From: Pseudomonas vlassakiae
GTDB taxonomy: Bacteria; Pseudomonadota; Gammaproteobacteria; Pseudomonadales; Pseudomonadaceae
Length of the DNA stretch: 64,000 nucleotides
Assembly (NCBI RefSeq): GCF_014269035.2
Contig: NZ_JABWRP020000005.1
Location: 186,001-250,000 of the forward strand
Direction: 5' to 3'
The position numbers and the translations under genes were made by a program. Below, one piece after another: positions 61,583-64,000 of this stretch (position 1 is its first letter; the number at the start of each line of letters is the position of its first letter). A model generated the notes under the pieces. It was not told the origin of the DNA. It did no database searches and was given only the letters and a program-made list of their open reading frames with translations.

Positions 61583-62494
61583 TCAGACCAGCACAATCCG
61601 CTGCCCACCCACATCCCGCGCATAGCGCTGCAGCACCTGCCGGCACACGCCGACCACCTCATCGACCAATGCCACCCCGGTCTGCCAGGCCACCACCAAC
61701 TCCAGGCTCGGCGGTGGCTGCAATCCCTCCAGCAGCACCAGCTCACCCCGGCTCAATTCGGCATCGACCAACGCCGGTGGCAAGGCACCAATGCCGAACC
61801 CGTCACGCAACAACCGGGTAATCGCCGCCACCGAGTTCACGCAGTTCAACCGCGGCGTCTCGGCACCGGCACTGTGCAGCAGGCTGAGCAGCTCCTGGTG
61901 CGGCCGGGAGTTCCTGGAAAAGGTCACGATGCGCTCGCGGCCCAGCTCAGTGAGCGAGGCGAAGTCGCGGTGGTACACGGAGCCGGCCGCCACCACCCAA
62001 CCCATCGGGTAGCGCGCCAGGTCCTGGCTGCGGATCGATTGCTCGCGCAGCAGGTCGGTCTGCACGATCACGTCGAGAAAGCCCTTCTGCAACTGCTCGC
62101 GCAGGTTCAGTGCGGTGTCGGCGACCAGTTCGATCTCCACCTGCGGGTAGCGCTCGGTCAATTCCGCTACCAGCGCGCTCATCCAGGTGTGGATCACCGT
62201 GTCCATCACCCCGATGCGAATGTGCCCGACCTTCGTCCGATCGCTGTCGAGCGACTGCTTCATCGCTTTGGCCGTGTCGAGCATGCGCTCGGCGTACTCC
62301 AGCACTTTGCTGCCTTCCGGCGTCAGGCTGACCCCGCGGGAGTCGCGCAGCAGCAGCTTCACGCCAAGGTCGGCCTCCAGCGCGGCGATGCGGCTGGACA
62401 CCGAGGCCTGGGTGGTGAACAGCTTCTCCGCAGTCAGGCGGAAGCTCTTGAGCCGAGCGACCCAGACGAAGGTTTCGAGGAAGCGAAGGTTCAT
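61583..62494 (-). CDS. LysR-family regulator divergent from an MFS transporter and pxpA
   Basis: This 303-residue regulator starts MNLRFLETFVWVARLKSF (ATG 62494). Its helix-turn-helix is FRLTAEKLFTTQASVSSRIAALE and an effector domain follows from about residue 95. It is divergent from the MFS gene across 129 bases and is the natural regulator of that gene and the pxpA gene after it. Confidence 0.92.
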   Translation of the reverse strand: MNLRFLETFVWVARLKSFRLTAEKLFTTQASVSSRIAALEADLGVKLLLRDSRGVSLTPEGSKVLEYAERMLDTAKAMKQSLDSDRTKVGHIRIGVMDTVIHTWMSALVAELTERYPQVEIELVADTALNLREQLQKGFLDVIVQTDLLREQSIRSQDLARYPMGWVVAAGSVYHRDFASLTELGRERIVTFSRNSRPHQELLSLLHSAGAETPRLNCVNSVAAITRLLRDGFGIGALPPALVDAELSRGELVLLEGLQPPPSLELVVAWQTGVALVDEVVGVCRQVLQRYARDVGGQRIVLV

Positions 62495-62623
62495 GATCAG
62501 TTTTTCTTGTTCCAGACCGGCGGTTTTTCTCGTTGGACTCAGGCAGCACGGCCTCTGAACATGACGCCCAGGCCGCGACGCCCGACGTCGCCCGTAAAAC
62601 AATACCAACAAGCCGAGGCAAGC

Positions 62624-63910
62624 ATGAACCCAAGCGGCGTGCAGCAGCAGGTGCAATCCCCCCCTTCGACCGGGCCGTTCGCCTGGTACCGCGACATCGA
62701 CCACCAGCAGCGGCGCACATTCTGGAGCTGCAAGATCGGCTATGGCCTGGACGGCATGGACACCCAGATGCTCAGTTTCGTCATCCCGACCCTGATCATG
62801 CTGTGGGGCATCAGCACTGCCGAAGCCGGGCTGATCCACACCAGCACGCTGATTGCCTCGGCCATCGGTGGCTGGGTCGCCGGCATCCTCTCCGACCGCA
62901 TCGGCCGCGTGCGCACCTTGCAATTGACGGTGCTGTGGTTCGCCTTTTTCACCTTCCTCTGCGGCTTTGCCCAGAACTACGACCAGCTGCTGATCGCCCG
63001 CACGTTGATGGGCTTTGGTTTCGGCGGCGAGTGGACCGCTGGCGCCGTGCTGATCGGTGAGGTCATCCGGGCCCAGGACCGTGGCAAGGCAGTGGGCATG
63101 GTGCAGTCGGGCTGGGCGCTGGGTTGGGGGCTGACAGCGGTCCTGTATGCGCTGCTATTCTCCTGGCTGCCGGCCGAGCAGGCCTGGCGTGCGCTGTTCC
63201 TGCTGGGGCTGGTGCCAGCGATCTTCGTGATCTTCGTCCGTCGCCTGGTCAAGGACCCGGAGGTCTATCGCCAGGCCAAGGCCGAGGAAAAAGCCGAGGC
63301 GCCCTCGCATTTCTACGAGATCTTCGCCCCCGGCATGCTCTGGACCACCGTGCGCGCCTCGCTGCTGACCACTGGCGCTTTGGGTGGCTACTACGCCATC
63401 ACCTCGTGGCTGCCGACGTTCCTCAAGAACGAGCGCGGCCTGAGCGTGCTCGGCACGGGCGGCTACCTGGCGATGGTGATCGTCGGGTCCTACATCGGTT
63501 ATGTGGTCAGCGCGTACCTGTCCGACCTGCTGGGGCGCAAGAAGAACTTCATCCTGTTCGCGGTGGGCTCGTTCATCATCGTGCTGCTGTATACGCAGAT
63601 GCCAGTCAGTGACGGCGTGATGCTGTGGCTCGGGTTCCCGCTGGGCTTCTTTGCTTCGGGCATCTTCAGTGGCATGGGCGCGTTTCTGACCGAACTGTTC
63701 CCGACCCGGGTGCGGGGTTCGGGGCAGGGCTTCTGCTACAACGTCGGCAAGGTCATCGCTGCACTGTTCCCGCTGCTGATCGGCATGCTCGGCGAAAAGA
63801 TCCCTTTGGGCCTGGGTATCGGCGTGTTCTCTGCGGTGTCTTATGGGGTGGTGATCGTGGCGGCGCTGAGCCTGCCGGAAACCCGCGGCAAACAACTCCA
63901 GGCGCGCTAA
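62624..63910 (+). CDS. MFS transporter, metabolite:H+ symporter type
   Basis: This 428-residue inner-membrane carrier starts at ATG 62624 with GAGG upstream. It has twelve predicted helices and the MFS loop 2-3 motif GILSDRIGRVRT, repeated later as AYLSDLLGRKKN. GFGFGGEWTAGAVLIGE is typical of the aromatic-acid/sugar-acid symporter group. Because pxpA follows by a few bases, oxoproline or a related acid is a possible substrate, by inference. Confidence 0.9.
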   Translation: MNPSGVQQQVQSPPSTGPFAWYRDIDHQQRRTFWSCKIGYGLDGMDTQMLSFVIPTLIMLWGISTAEAGLIHTSTLIASAIGGWVAGILSDRIGRVRTLQLTVLWFAFFTFLCGFAQNYDQLLIARTLMGFGFGGEWTAGAVLIGEVIRAQDRGKAVGMVQSGWALGWGLTAVLYALLFSWLPAEQAWRALFLLGLVPAIFVIFVRRLVKDPEVYRQAKAEEKAEAPSHFYEIFAPGMLWTTVRASLLTTGALGGYYAITSWLPTFLKNERGLSVLGTGGYLAMVIVGSYIGYVVSAYLSDLLGRKKNFILFAVGSFIIVLLYTQMPVSDGVMLWLGFPLGFFASGIFSGMGAFLTELFPTRVRGSGQGFCYNVGKVIAALFPLLIGMLGEKIPLGLGIGVFSAVSYGVVIVAALSLPETRGKQLQAR

Positions 63911-63946
63911 GGTAGGCCTATGAACATCGACACGGGAGCACGTCAG

Positions 63947-64000
63947 GTGAAACCCCTGCTACTCAATTGCGACATGGGCGAAAGTTACGGCAGCTGGCAC
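63947..64000 (+). CDS. pxpA: 5-oxoprolinase subunit PxpA (LamB/YcsF), 5' end
   Basis: The gene runs off the window. GTG 63947, with GGGAG upstream, gives KPLLLNCDMGESYGSWH after the initiator, the invariant start of the LamB/YcsF family; ATG 63920 is also in frame. PxpA with PxpB and PxpC cleaves 5-oxoproline with ATP. Subunits B and C are expected just beyond the window. Confidence 0.85.
   Translation, partial: MKPLLLNCDMGESYGSWH

Overview
The window is a continuous stretch of chromosome from a Pseudomonas of the P. putida group. The evidence is GC-rich coding sequence, Pseudomonas-type REP hairpins between many genes, and, from memory of the KT2440 map, a familiar gene order: queE-queC-tRNA-Lys, a chemoreceptor and polyamine permease, nadA, bepA-like, bcp-gcvR, dapA-bamC-purC, mqo, then the hydroxyproline locus. 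Most of the window is core genome with small accessory inserts.

Layout. 1-1350: end of queE, queC and tRNA-Lys. 1400-6618: an accessory cassette of a divergent 62-residue double-glycine-leader peptide and a complete type I export system (HlyD-type adaptor, C39 peptidase-containing ABC transporter, TolC-type outer membrane protein). This is the best candidate for an undescribed system, probably a class II microcin or signal-peptide locus; no immunity gene is visible. 6629-11216: a cation efflux protein, an McpU-like polyamine chemoreceptor and a PuuP-like putrescine importer. 11683-18596: YdgA-like protein, nadA, BepA-like protease, TusA-like protein, PerM-type permease, bcp and a GcvR-like regulator. 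18857-22558: dapA, bamC, a metallo-hydrolase, purC and tRNA-Ser. 22631-27071: a large exported protein of unknown function, a YhfL-like lipoprotein and mqo.

27123-30875 is a second notable cassette: a LysR regulator divergent from a tightly coupled operon of a 2OG-Fe(II) amino-acid dioxygenase, a GNAT acetyltransferase, AzlC, AzlD and a small cupin-like protein. It looks like a make, modify and export pathway for a hydroxylated amino acid. 30909-32385 is an ArsR regulator and the xenobiotic reductase XenA, divergent across a perfect inverted repeat. 32479-40036 is the hydroxyproline degradation locus (permease, epimerase, deaminase, semialdehyde dehydrogenase, FAD dehydrogenase, AraC regulator).

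40024-46109 groups a LysR regulator, moaB, a bestrophin-like channel, moaA and a formate-dehydrogenase-like molybdoenzyme. The moaB and molybdoenzyme genes share an identical 14-base upstream box, so cofactor synthesis and enzyme may be co-regulated. 46210-47982 is an Lrp regulator divergent from a cystathionine-type PLP enzyme, flanked by two identical REP doublets. 48087-64000 holds small conserved genes, eptA, rnd-ycgL-hydroxyacid dehydrogenase, a nitroreductase, YcgN, an apparently dead M61-like peptidase, an RNA methyltransferase, an HNH protein, ptrB, a YafJ-like amidotransferase, a LysR regulator, an MFS transporter and the start of pxpA.

No rRNA, CRISPR array, insertion sequence, integrase or prophage was seen. 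Family assignments come from reading the translations and from memory; no database search was run.
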